Shown one piece after another: positions 11,167 through 20,794 of a stretch of DNA of 64,000 nt (position 1 is the first letter of the stretch; each line of letters begins with the position of its first letter). Where the stretch lies: contig CAJVGD010000010.1 of NCBI GenBank assembly GCA_910890315.1, positions 1,116,001 to 1,180,000 on the forward strand. The letters run 5' to 3'. Made by a program: the position numbers and the translations under genes. Below the pieces are notes generated by a model. It saw only the letters and a list, made by a program, of their open reading frames with translations, had not been told where the DNA came from and ran no database searches. This stretch comes from Serendipita indica DSM 11827. Taxonomy: Eukaryota > Basidiomycota > Agaricomycetes > Sebacinales > Serendipitaceae.

Positions 11167-12640
11167 TTATGTCTGCCCTCGCCGTCTTTGCCTCGCAGCG
11201 TACAGCTTGCGCATCCTTCCGAGCTCAAAAATGGTCACACCCCATTCCCGTCTCCACTCGTCCTCGGACAATTGATCCGGATCGTCCGTCGGCACATATC
11301 CCGCATCTTCCAACTTGCGCTCTAGTCTTTCGGGTATATACTTTCGATGCTTCTTGGCCCATTTAGCGAGTGGCGTGTTGATTCGTAGCTGGATACGCTC
11401 TTCTGTATGCTCGGGCTCGCTTGTAGGCGAATTGGATCGCGAGGGCGTCACACTTTCCGTCCCGCGGTTCCTCTCCGCGAGGTTTTGCCTCGAAGCTGTC
11501 ACAGAGGGTGTCGAGAGTGGGATACTGATAACCGACTCGTCGAGATAGGCTGGTGGAAGGCTTGCGCTATCCGAGTGATCCGCTACGCGGAAGGTGCTCC
11601 CGAATGGATTTGGATCCTGTTTGCGGTGAAAATCGGCACTCTTTGCACGGGATGAAGGTGATGTATAAGATAGGTTTGAGTATCGATATGGTGTGATGCC
11701 TTCTGCATTACTAGGCACCTCCGGACTTGGAGGATCCGGAGATGGCACTGTCGTGGGAAGCACGTACTGTTCCGGTTCAAGTTGCTCCAGTAGTTGACCT
11801 CGACGCTTCCTTCTGTAGAAGAGGATGCCAGCTGTTAAAAATGCGATGAGAATGACACCGCCCACGATTACGCCAACAATTAATGCGATGGAAGCGCCAT
11901 GAGCAGGTCCGACAGATGAGCCCTGAGCAGGGGTAGACTCCGAGTCTTTTGCCAACTGTGGGTCGATTATGTGAAAGGTGCCCCCTTCCATGCGGTAGTA
12001 CACGCTAGCGCCGTGTGGCCGACGAATTGTCAGGTCGACTGCGACTGGGATATCTCGAATCTGCGCAGGAACCGTCCCATTGAGTATGATAGAGCGTGCT
12101 ACAGTACCTTTCAATCAGCCTTTCCGCGTTGTAAAAGGGAACTGACCAGTCCTTGTCTGGCGCCTCTTCGTGATCAATCTACTGTCTTCTACAAGGAGCG
12201 GTGTAGATACTGTGTCATCTCCTACAACCGTCTTGAGGCTTGTCCTGGCATCCTGTTCGTGACTCGATGATGCCCATGTAGCAGAGTACGAGAATGAGCT
12301 AGGAAAGAGCCCGTTGAGAGGAAATTGGTTGGATTTTGAGAGGACTTACTAGTCAAGTGATTCTGATCCATTCAAATAATTAACTGGAGCGGTCCAATTT
12401 GACCAGAATCGCACATTGTACTCTAGCTCGCTTGCGTCCGGGTACACCCAGCATACGATACAGCTCGGTACACTTGTACAATCGTCTTCTTGAGAGAGCG
12501 AGCCTATCATATACCGTCCACTGCGTGAGTAAGATCAAGATCGAAGGTCCAGAAGAGGAGAGTGACATACAGTGAACATCCGTACTCGATGTATGCCACC
12601 TCCACAACGCATTTGTACCATCTACTACCAATTTTCGCAT
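11167..12640 (-). CDS. Single-pass membrane protein with C-terminal SAM-like module (cluster member C)
   Basis: Four exons on the minus strand: 12640-12571, 12503-12350, 12298-12147 and 12107-11167, giving 438 residues in one frame. Exon lengths 154 and 152 and all phases match member G exactly. The N-terminal region has a WRWHTSSTDVHC segment, then a CTSVPSCIVCWV cysteine cluster and an N-glycosylation site (NWT). A membrane helix of about 25 residues (ASIALIVGVIVGGVILIAFL) is followed by RRKRRG, so the tail should be cytosolic. After ~130 Pro/Ser-rich residues comes the shared module: LAKWAKKHRKYIPERLERKL, then AGYVPTDDPDQLSEDEW and GVTIFELGRMRKLY. The start at 12640 gives the right phase, but an earlier exon is possible. 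No signal peptide is visible. Function unknown. Confidence 0.78.
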
Positions 12641-13388
12641 CTTGAAGGTAGAGGACGGGTCCAAGTTTGACGATGGACAAAGCGCCGGCTTCACGGTAAG
12701 CTGTATTTCTATCACGGAATCGGCGTGGACATATGGGTACGATTCGCCGGCGATACACTGCTGGCTGTCTCAGTTTCCCGGCCAGCGCGGCTTTGCGCTG
12801 CAAAGAGGCGGTGCGCCGATGACCGGACTAACCCAAAGAACTGAGAAATCCAGAGTGTCTTCTAGAATGGTTTCATCTTAGAAGCGACCGGTGTTGGTGA
12901 TTCCGCGCCATACCAGGGCGAAGCGGCTGTCGAATAGGCGCTGCGCTGTCGACAGATTCAAATACAGATTCGATAAGGAATAGAATATTAAATTAGAACC
13001 ATGTTTTGCGCTTTATCCTCCGCCGACATGGGAGGATTGTAACTGTAGCACGGTTGGAGCCTTTTCGTAATCAACAATTGAAATTTACGAGCGTTACTGG
13101 ATGTCACTGTTCATTCAAATCAAACAAATATCGCACGCTGGAAGCGAGCTTGGTGCCGTTGAGTCCAGGTGAGGTGCTCAGCATCCTTGGCAAAAGTTTA
13201 TACAACCCCGTCGATTTAGAGTGGCTTGCTAGTAGCCGACAGTTGCATAGCGGTATCTACAGAGAAAGTTGATACAAGACTGGGCACCATATTCCAACCA
13301 CACGACTTAACGGTAGAGCAAATATTGACACGCTCTGCGCTGTAGATGACAATATCAGTAGATGAATGAGATTGGTGATGATATTCAC
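12641..13388. other. Intergenic region, nothing recognised
   Basis: This lies between the 5' end of member C and the 3' end of the F-box gene. An open frame at 13006-13272 has no supporting motif. No repeat or RNA gene was seen. Confidence 0.35.
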
Positions 13389-14568
13389 CTAGTGAAGCTC
13401 CTCGAATACCAGAGCCGAGTCAAGTTTCCCACAGTCCCTGGCGATTATCTCCAGAATGATAGCCCTATACCCGCGAAAGAGTCGAAATTTGATTGTCATA
13501 AAGGTTAACAGCGGTCTTCGCCCAAGGACAAGCCCGAACATTCTTAACCAATCGCCTACTTGATAAGGGGAATCAAGGTGGAGAATGAGGTGCTGTAGAG
13601 ACGCATGGGGCTCGCGTGGCTCGACGCTGTTATTGCAGATAGGATCGCCTTCCAAAGATAGGGTTTGGAGACGTGGACAGAGGTAGATGAGGTGGAGTGC
13701 CCGAGGTAGCTCCTCGTCGGCTACATCGAGGATATTGAGATGAAGGTAGGTGAGATTGGCAGAGTTACCCCACAAGAAGCCGGTGAGTCCCTTATTTGAT
13801 GGCTGGCGAAGACAAAGTCCAAGCCACTCTAACTTCGGAGAGGAGAGATGGGAAAAAACGTTATCGCAGGAGATGAAAAATCGCTTGAGTTGAGGAAATT
13901 CAACGTTTGTCCGTAGGGTGCCTTGGACGTTTCCCGGCCGCTCAGCGAGGAGAGCCAATGTCTCCAACTCGGGATTCTTCTCGGCAAGTGAGACCAGACT
14001 GTGGGTGGAAAAGGTGCGCGTCTGCAAATTCGCCTGCTTCAAATTGCGTGCCCATCCTAGGTCGATCGGGGACGCTCTACTCGGCCCGCGGAAGTATATA
14101 AAAGTAGTTACGATCCTCGAATTGGGACAGTGCTCATGGAGCTTTCCCAGTAGAGCAAAAGTATTGGCATCATCACCAGCGAGGATATCAGAGAATAGGA
14201 TAGTAATGCGCCGCGTCAGATTTCCAGGATTCCAAGTCTTGGATCCTATTCTCCAGCGTGCAGTAGAAACGCTCAACCCCCGACGAGTAGAAGATGACAT
14301 CATCCAGGAGGAGCTCTAGGATAACAGGCTCAAGCTTTTTGCAAATCATTCGCAGTCGAGCCCGCTCGCGTTGACGATAGCGAAGAGATGTCCATTTCTT
14401 CGGTAATAAACCACCACCGAAGAAATTAGTAGGCGTTAGCAGTGGAGTCGGATTGGGTGGGATTACTGTCAGAAATATCTCTCGCCATAGTTCAGTTGGA
14501 AGTAGATGTGTGGAATCTACTGGACTTTCATATGTATTTTTAACGAGGCGTGCGTCTGGAGCTTGCAT
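13389..14568 (-). pseudogene. F-box/LRR-like protein with one frame break
   Basis: The 5' part (14568 to about 14230) encodes an F-box start (LLPTELWREIF) after a short leader. The 3' part (about 14235-13389, another frame) encodes ~300 residues of irregular leucine-rich repeats (LKRFFISCDNVFSHLSSPKL, LTYLHLNILDVADEELPRAL, RLQTLSLEGDP). F-box proteins recruit substrates to SCF ubiquitin ligases, with the LRR part binding the target. The two parts overlap in different frames at 14188-14303, so a single-base indel near 14225-14235 separates them. No intron with proper GT-AG ends bridges it. It is either a young pseudogene or an assembly indel. A second F-box/LRR gene of the same style lies at 26.7-28.0 kb. 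Confidence 0.65.
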
Positions 14569-14927
14569 TTTTGTATAGCGGCGAAATCGCTGCAGATAGC
14601 GCCGGGTCCAAGGTACGATTGGAGGTGCGCGAGGTTGATCCCGTTATCTGATTATGATTCCAAATAATCCGGGAGACTGACTGGGTTTATATTCAACGTC
14701 TGTCAACCTCTTGACGTCGGGTGTCAGTGTTATTTTGGCGTCTTGGTCTTGACCACATCTGGAAGTTAGACTCAAAGTCGCCATCCAGGTCCAATATATC
14801 GAGTATTTACTCGTTATATACCAAGTACACCAGGCTGAAGCCTCATCAATCATTTGGGGACCCGTCTGGACACCAGGAGACGCCGTTTATGAGCACCAAC
14901 AACAACAAAACATTGTCCTAAACTACC
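14569..14927. other. Divergent intergenic region between the F-box gene and the orphan gene
   Basis: About 360 bases from which the F-box gene and the orphan gene diverge. I recognise no TATA box, repeat or coding exon here. Confidence 0.35.
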
Positions 14928-15836
14928 ATGTCACAATACTTCCTTCAAGAGGAACTCTATCGCATACCCGTGCCTTTGCTTCACTCTTGGCCATTCGTCG
15001 AGAGCCGCTTGAGTCCCTTTCTCACCTTCTTCACACCCCAAGATGCAAGAGTCTTATCGTCGAGAGATGATCAGAAGAAGGTCGACTTTTGTAACAACCA
15101 GCTCCGTCTGTATCTCAACAGCACCGAGTGGACTGGCTCATGGAGGATGAAGAGTGATGCGTCGGATTCGGCTGCACTTGGATTTCCAATTTGCGTCCCA
15201 GAACTCACCCTCGCAAGCTCTGCGGTGTACATCACTCGCAGCCTATACGGGTCACTCATTAGCCCCCATGACCTCATTCATCTTGTCCTCAGTCTTCTGT
15301 GAGTGTGCGCCTGCAAATTTATTCTACTCGCTCTTACCTGTGTAGGTTCTGCGTAATCTGTGGAACGATGATACATACCACACTGACTGAAGATGCGCCC
15401 ATCTTCGTTGGTTGGCGGACGATCAACACTCAAAATGTGGATGTTGACAGGCTCCAGTTGAGTACGAGGACTGTTCGTACTGGAGCATGCTCGGGCATAT
15501 GTTGACCAACACCCGTCGGCCACCATGCTTTCGTCTGACAGTAATATACACTCGATGCGTCGCAGGTACCACCGTGTTCAAGGTATACATGCCGTAGTAG
15601 CCAAGAACCGCCTTGACCATTCACATAGCGAAAGTATAGCGAACACATCAAGTACCTCGACCTCTTGGATATCTACGGCAACTTTGACTCTCAACGATTT
15701 GAGAAGTGGATACGAGCTGTCGTTCTCAATGCGATGTCAGTCCCTTATGGTTCTGCATGGGTAAGCTTTTCTCGGTCCCGGATTCCCGACTAGTACTCAC
15801 CCAACGCAGAACCTTTATCACCTCACACTAACATGA
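14928..15836 (+). pseudogene. Unrecognised orphan gene, four exons, one frame break
   Basis: I do not recognise the product. Plausible exons are 14928-15298, 15346-15582, 15629-15760 and 15810-15836, each bounded by GT-AG. They would give about 255 residues, but the total is not a multiple of three. Inside exon 2, near 15440-15450, the frame must shift to pass from IFVGWRTINTQNVDVDRL into VEYEDCSYWSMLGHMLTNT. Later exons read KRKYSEHIKYLDLLDIYGN and EKWIRAVVLNAMSVPYGSAW. No membrane segment or signal peptide was seen. It converges on the prephenate dehydratase gene, with 56 bases between the two stops. The pattern suggests a real gene that is decaying or mis-assembled. Confidence 0.5.
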
Positions 15837-15892
15837 TACCAATTTCGTTCTTCTTTCGTTCGATTATTTTTCTTTCCATTATGGCCTATGTA

Positions 15893-16943
15893 TCACCATA
15901 CACCAAGAATTACAGCCTCTGTACCCGTGCCGAGTGTTGTGATGAGGGTCGACACCTCGTTTTGGAGATTTGGCGACGGAGAAAAGTGAGTGAGTTCGAC
16001 AAAGTAAATGTCTGTCCATGGCGAGGAAGAAGGATTTGGTCGGCGGTCTATCCGTAGGATCTTTAGCTTGCTCGACCATGCGGCGCTCGTAATGGATGAG
16101 AGAAGGGAAGAGATTTCTCCTGCAATGCTGAATCGGATTAGCGCTTTTGTCGGCGCTGGGATAGTTGGAAGCGCAGGATGATGGCGGTGACCAAGGATAA
16201 GGAATCGAGTTTGGTTGTCTGGGGTTAAAGATCAGTGATAATCCAAGGGATGTTGGAAGCAGATTCACCATCCCTGTCCTGGATGCTCGGTGCCAGAATC
16301 CTAAGGCCAGAATAGATTGACGTGCATATTCGGGGGCAGATGGCGGCACATGTGTGGTCTGAGTCGAGTTCTAATAGCTGCTTTGCAGCACCAGACGTGC
16401 TGGGTGTCTTGATCTTCGCGGCGTTTGGAAGATGGCGGGTAAGCCAGGACGAACATTGTCCGAGAGCTTGCTCATGACTCCATACTGTCTTGATGCGCTG
16501 AAGCACCCCCTCGTCTTTATCATTCGTCGGTAAATCACGAATGACGAGACAATGCTCGATCTTCATCACAATTTCTCCAATAATGTGGACGTCTTTCGAC
16601 CATCGCCCGGACCTTAAAAGGTCGAGTGTTTCTATTACCTGACCATGCGTCGAGTTGGCGATGGGAAGGCAGGCGAAAGGGATCTCGGATGATAACGCGT
16701 CAAAGGACTCTATGGTCGTCAGGTGCCGTGAGTGGGACGGTGTAAATCGAGCCCACTAGCAATAGATGGTTGAGGATCATATGATACACTATCGCCAAAG
16801 TAGTTGTTTGCCGCCTAACGCTTTTATCAGTTGAAACGACCAGATATTTGAACATGGCCAGAGCCTACTTGGTGGGTATGTGTTCCACTTGGTCCTAAAA
16901 AGGCCACTTTTGATTTACTTATTCCATTCGGACTCGTCGCCAT
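15893..16943 (-). CDS. PHA2: Prephenate dehydratase (phenylalanine biosynthesis)
   Basis: Minus-strand gene. Exon 1 (16943-16869) encodes the family start KVAFLGPSGTHTHQ. Exon 2 begins at 16814 (AANNYFGDSVSYDPQPSIA). The large third exon (about 16697-16270) encodes PFACLPIANSTHGQVIETLD, IIGEIVMKIEHCLVI, VWSHEQALGQCSSWL and the ST-AA motif. The next exon starts NQTRFLILG and leads to a C-terminal ACT-like regulatory part (LKILRIDRRPNPSSSPWTDI, then YFVELTHF). The enzyme turns prephenate into phenylpyruvate, and the ACT domain usually gives feedback inhibition by Phe. The join inside the ACT region near 16100-16130 is uncertain: it needs a further intron or an indel. The start codon lies only 65 bases from that of the divergent MRPS16 gene. 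Confidence 0.85.
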
Positions 16944-17008
16944 TTTGGTCGAGGTCGCGGTAGTAGTCAAACTTGACCTCGACCGCCAGCGAGCAAAAAC
17001 ACCAAAGA
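16944..17008. promoter_or_regulatory. 65-base bidirectional promoter with a 10-base inverted repeat
   Basis: The entire space between the start codons of prephenate dehydratase (minus) and MRPS16 (plus) is 65 bases. It contains GGTCGAGGTC at 16947-16956 and its exact reverse complement GACCTCGACC at 16975-16984, with an 18-base spacer, so both genes face the same element. It could be a shared factor site or lie in overlapping 5' leaders. The role is inference. Confidence 0.55.
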
Positions 17009-17460
17009 ATGCCTGTTCGCCTTCGTCTCGCGCGTCACGGCACGACAAACAATCCATTTTATCATATTGTCGCCATTAATCAACGAAAAGCGCGCAACGC
17101 CAAACCACTGGAACTCCTTGGGACGTACGATCCTATCCCACGCGCTCCGACCATCAACAAGAAAACGTATCCGGAGATGTATGCCACGAGCTCTCAACCT
17201 CATGACGGCGTTGCGACAAAACGCGTCGAATGGAACCTTGAGAGGATACACTGGTGGATAAGCCAGGGAGCGCAGCCGTCTGATTCTGTTATGAGACTAT
17301 TTACAATGGTGAGGCTCATCTTACGACTTCTGGATGAAACTAAACTTTCTTAAAGGCGGGTATAGAGGTGCCTTTCCGGAAGGATTGGGTTGAAAAGCAT
17401 CCACCGCAAGGAACACTATATCACCACATCGAGAAACCGTCGAAGAAGACAATGGCATAG
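17009..17460 (+). CDS. MRPS16: Mitochondrial ribosomal protein bS16m
   Basis: Two exons, 17009-17308 and 17356-17460, give 134 residues. The protein starts MPVRLRLARHGTTNNPFYHI, the standard S16 N-terminus, and continues VAINQRKARNAKPLELLGTY and WISQGAQPSD. It is a small-subunit protein that helps fold the 5' domain of mitochondrial rRNA. The intron has a GTGAGG donor and TTAAAG acceptor and joins RLFTM to AGIEVPFRKDW. In-frame codons exist upstream to 16973, but the ATG at 17009 matches family length. The 3' half of this gene, intron included, was copied to 19.85-20.4 kb. Confidence 0.92.
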
Positions 17461-17990
17461 TTCTTGACTGGTCGGTCATCTGCGCGACTTACTTCACGCT
17501 CCTCGATACTTGTAGCATTGTAAGATAGCCTACCCATTAATCGCTACCCAGTCTGTTCAGACTATTTGAATGGAGGTATGTCTCTGAAAAGTGGCCATCT
17601 GTACAGGTTCGGACTGGAGGGAGAACGCTCCCTTCATTGGCAGTGCTCGCGGACACGCAGCTCGCCAAATTAGCGCCGGCCGGATACGTTCCTACAGGCA
17701 ATCCAGATAGTGTTTACAAGGACGAGTAGCTGAGCGAGGATGGAGCGACAAATTCGAGCTGGCGAGGATCTGAGTGATTTATCAGGTACCCTTTCCCGTG
17801 TTACAGCAACTTCGATTCCTAATAGGTAGATATCGTTCTAGCCCTCCACTTGCCATGGTTTATTTGGGAACGATCGTGCTCCTTGATCGCTTAGGAGATC
17901 ATACCAATACAAATTACGTCGATCTCGGAAGTGAACTACCATACTCGACCATCCACATCTTGGCACCGTGCCAGCAGTATTGAGTCATGC
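17461..17990 (+). pseudogene. Decayed C-terminal fragment of the SAM-like membrane-protein family
   Basis: At about 17640-17800 the translation LAKLAPAGYVPTGNPDS followed by degraded sequence matches the shared C-terminal module (KLASAGYVPTDNPDG in member D). The DNA continues to resemble the module (gagctggc, then tatcaggta) with stops. No matching membrane helix or N-terminal region lies upstream, only the MRPS16 3' flank. This is therefore a tail-only relic of a sixth family member, probably left by duplication or unequal exchange. The rest of the interval shows nothing I can name. Confidence 0.6.
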
Positions 17991-18112
17991 TGGATGCTGC
18001 TGGCAGACAAGAAAAGCCAAGGCGATAGTAGAGCCTAGGTCACTCAATAAAAGGGAAGACGGCTGGGTGGTGGTGCAACTGGACTCTACCCATTGGTGAG
18101 GGCCTCATTGAG

Positions 18113-19564
18113 ATGGCTTCGGTTCCATACCGCGACTTTGCTTCTCAGGGTCGCATGTTGGTCTCGGATGGAGGTGCATGGTCCGCTTGGGCAACCCATT
18201 CGGACATAACTTGTATGTTGACGGGAATATTTGCGCGTGTAGTCGTTCACCCTTTGCTTTTGTTCCTCTGTAGGTACCACGATCGAATGGGGGTGGTGTG
18301 GAAAATGTATCCAATGTCGTCACCCCTGGTCATCCATCTACGAATCGTGGTACAAAATCGTGTTGTCTGCCAACGTCTCTGTGCCCATCGACACCCATAA
18401 CCGACCCACATCGCTCACATAGTCCGTCCGCCTGGATAAATTGCTCCTCTACTGACCGCTTCTTCAGCGGGTTCTCATACACTCTCGCTTGGGCTGCCTC
18501 CGGGTCCTATTACGGGATGGATTTAACCTCAATAATGCATGTTGGCAACGATTCTTACCTTCAGACTTTTCAACCCTACGCATATTCTTTTCTCACTAGC
18601 CAAAATGAGACTGGTAAGTAACTACCACTAGGGTGACGCTACTAAGCTCCAACCAGGCCATACCATTTCTCACTGGGGTACTATTAACGTTGAGGATAAT
18701 GATTATCCCTTTGCCTACGTTCCAATGAGGATCGAAATAACGTTCCTTGGTGCCCCATATACGTATTACTTTGTGAAGAATCCCGGCTTCTTGATCACGT
18801 CTCCCACCGGATCCAATGGCCTTTTCATCGGATCTCCACCTCCTGGCCTGAATCCTGAGTCTGGGAAGACCCAGAATCGGGTAGGAGTAATTGTAGGGTC
18901 CATTGTAGGCGCTACCGTGCTCGCACTCGTTGGAATCTTTGTGTGGATTCGTCTTCGAAGGCGTACTTCAAGAGAACATGTTCAGCAACCCACAACGACA
19001 CCTGGTGTTGAAGATGCCAGGACAATGGCCAACACAGCTACAGCTCCTGCGACGTCTTATTACTATGGTGCCGATGAATCACGAATGTCTACCGTATCGG
19101 CATGGCCCATCCCCTCTTCCCCGGGGCAAACATACACAGATATACAAATCCCCAAACCAGTCCCTGCATTTTCGGGAGAGCAACAGCAACAGGATCCACC
19201 TCGTGACATGTCGGATACATCGTCCATCATAACAAGACCCCCTGCATACGACCCAGCACACCCAGTACGAACGCGGGCTACTTCGCCACCATCATGGTCG
19301 CGCCATGCTTCGACGAGTAGTGGAGCTCCTCTGCTACATCGAACTTCAACGGTGCCAGAGGAGGTGGCTGAGGAGACGGGGTTGGCGCAATGGGCGCGCA
19401 TACATCGAACCCAAATTCCAGCAAGGTTGGAAGCCAAACTTGCCTCTGCTGGGTATGTTCCTACCGATAATCCAGACGGCATCCCCGAGGAGGAGTGGCT
19501 ACAGGAATACGGAGTGACAAAGTTTGAGCTGGCAAGAGTTCGGGCATTGTATCAGAAGGTGTAA
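18113..19564 (+). CDS. Single-pass membrane protein with C-terminal SAM-like module (cluster member D, type 1)
   Basis: Four exons, 18113-18212, 18274-18421, 18468-18613 and 18657-19564, give 433 residues with all phases consistent. The N-terminal region starts MASVPYRDFASQ, has SDGGAWSAWATHSDITC, a WCGKCIQC cysteine cluster, glycosylation sites (NVS, NET) and a FSYTLAWAASGSY segment. It ends at a membrane helix of ~23 residues (VGVIVGSIVGATVLALVGIF) followed by RLRRR. A ~190-residue Pro/Ser/Thr-rich cytosolic tail with PPAYDP leads to the module: LAQWARIHRTQIPARLEAKL, AGYVPTDNPDGIPEEEW and GVTKFELARVRALYQ. Exon 2 ends with a GTCCGT donor. No cleavable signal peptide is seen, so the helix may act as the anchor with the N-terminus outside. 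Sensor or receptor function is inference. Confidence 0.82.
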
Positions 19565-19852
19565 CCCGACATCACTATATCTCGCTAGATTCTTCCTTTC
19601 TGAATCTTCCTCCTAATGGTTATTGTTCCTCGATCATGTTGATTGACTAAGGATTCCGAAATCTTCGTTATGTTAGACGCTCCGATAGCTGCGACCAAAC
19701 TTAATTTTAGAGACTAAACCAGTCAATAGCATGCCTGGGAGCTCATTTATCCTATTCTTAGCTTCTTGCGACAGTTCACTCTGACGGATTCATACCTGAG
19801 GTGCGCCGGATCCGCTCTGTATTTTGTTCGCCAGCAACAAAGATAGAAAACA
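19565..19852. other. Intergenic spacer after member D
   Basis: This is the 3' flank of member D, leading into the MRPS16 partial copy. No gene or repeat was recognised. Confidence 0.3.
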
Positions 19853-20395
19853 CATGACGGCATCACAACGAAACCCGCCGAGTGAAACCTTGAGAGGAAC
19901 AATAAGCGAGGGAGCGCGGGCGTTTGATTATGTCTTGAGACTATTACAATGATGAGGCTCATCTTACAACTTTGATGAAACTAAAATTTCTTAAAGGCGG
20001 GCATAGAGGTGCCGCTCCGGAAGGATCGGGTTAAAGCGTTCATCGCAAGAGAATACTATATCATCACATCGAGAAGTGGTGAAGAAGTGTAAGGATTGGT
20101 TCACCTTACAGGTCCGAACCCGGCCGACCAGGTTGGATTACCTGAGTAACGGGGTACATAGGGAGTGTAACGCGTCGGAGGGAAAAGAAGGACACTATAG
20201 TCTAGTGGTCTAAGGCTAAGTCGGTGCGAATCCAGCTTGTTCCATTTTCCCACGGCCAAACGTTACAAGAAGACAACGGCGTAGTTTTGACTGGGCAGTC
20301 AAACGCGCGACCTCACGCTCCTCGATACTTTTGTAGCATACTCCGCCTTTAATTCTTATCTAGTCATTTCAGGGTGTTGGATCGATGCACGTGTA
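19853..20395 (+). pseudogene. Partial copy of the MRPS16 gene (3' half with its intron), split by a solo LTR
   Basis: The sequence tracks 17200-17540: end of exon 1, the intron (gatgaggctcatcttacaac), the AAAGGCGGGCATAGAGGTGC junction, exon 2 and the 3' flank (cgctcctcgatactt). It carries many substitutions and small gaps. Because the intron is retained, it arose by DNA duplication and not through mRNA. A 180-base solo LTR (20088-20267) sits inside exon 2 with a 5-base target duplication. It lies between members D and E, so it probably travelled with the duplication that built the membrane-protein cluster. Confidence 0.75.
20088..20267. mobile_element. Solo LTR of an LTR retrotransposon (fossil)
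   Basis: 180 bases starting TGTAAGGATT and ending AAACGTTACA, with short terminal inverted ends (TGTAA/TTACA). It is flanked by AGAAG on both sides (20083-20087 and 20268-20272). The parental MRPS16 sequence has this pentamer once, so the empty site is known. No internal coding region remains. A TGTAA...TTACA border is common in Gypsy-type LTRs; that family call is tentative. Confidence 0.7.
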
Positions 20396-20794
20396 TGGAA
20401 GAGTCGCCTTCCATTCCGAATCAGCATAAATAACTCTCTCAGTCGACCTTGTGCTCTTTCTTACTACTGAATATTGGTGGACTTCCTCATTATTTGGCAG
20501 ATGGTTTGCAGTTACCGCTTGAACCGGACAAGGTCAGTGTCTATGCGCACGTGGTTAACTTCCCGCGCCCAGATGCGACTGGTGGACGCTCCGGAGACGA
20601 TCCAGGAACTAGTATGAAAACTCATTTTCCGAAGAATATAACTGGCATACAACGTAATGGGCAATGAATTCCGAAACAAGGCAGATACTTCCCAGGTGTG
20701 GAATGGCAGAGCAATACATACACGTCTTGTATACCTCTGAACAGAACCGCGCTTGGTCTCTATCTTTATTTCTTGGACTCCTACCGTGCCAATA
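20396..20794. other. Upstream region of member E
   Basis: No gene is supported. The last ~60 bases before the ATG of member E resemble the matching region before member G (cttggactc... before the start codon), so the duplicated unit includes some promoter sequence. Confidence 0.35.

Noticed and set aside
15833-16057. Plus-strand frame across the end of the prephenate dehydratase gene
   Set aside because: It is the antisense shadow of the C-terminal YFVELTHF exon; the orphan gene stops at 15836.
16944-17057. Longer start for prephenate dehydratase at 17057
   Set aside because: It would overlap the MRPS16 coding start; the family sequence begins at the Met at 16943.
20180-20250. tRNA- or SINE-like A and B boxes (TAGTCTAGTGG, GTGCGAATCC)
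   Set aside because: The boxes are too close, no cloverleaf forms, and the segment is inside a solo LTR with TG...CA ends and a 5-base target duplication.
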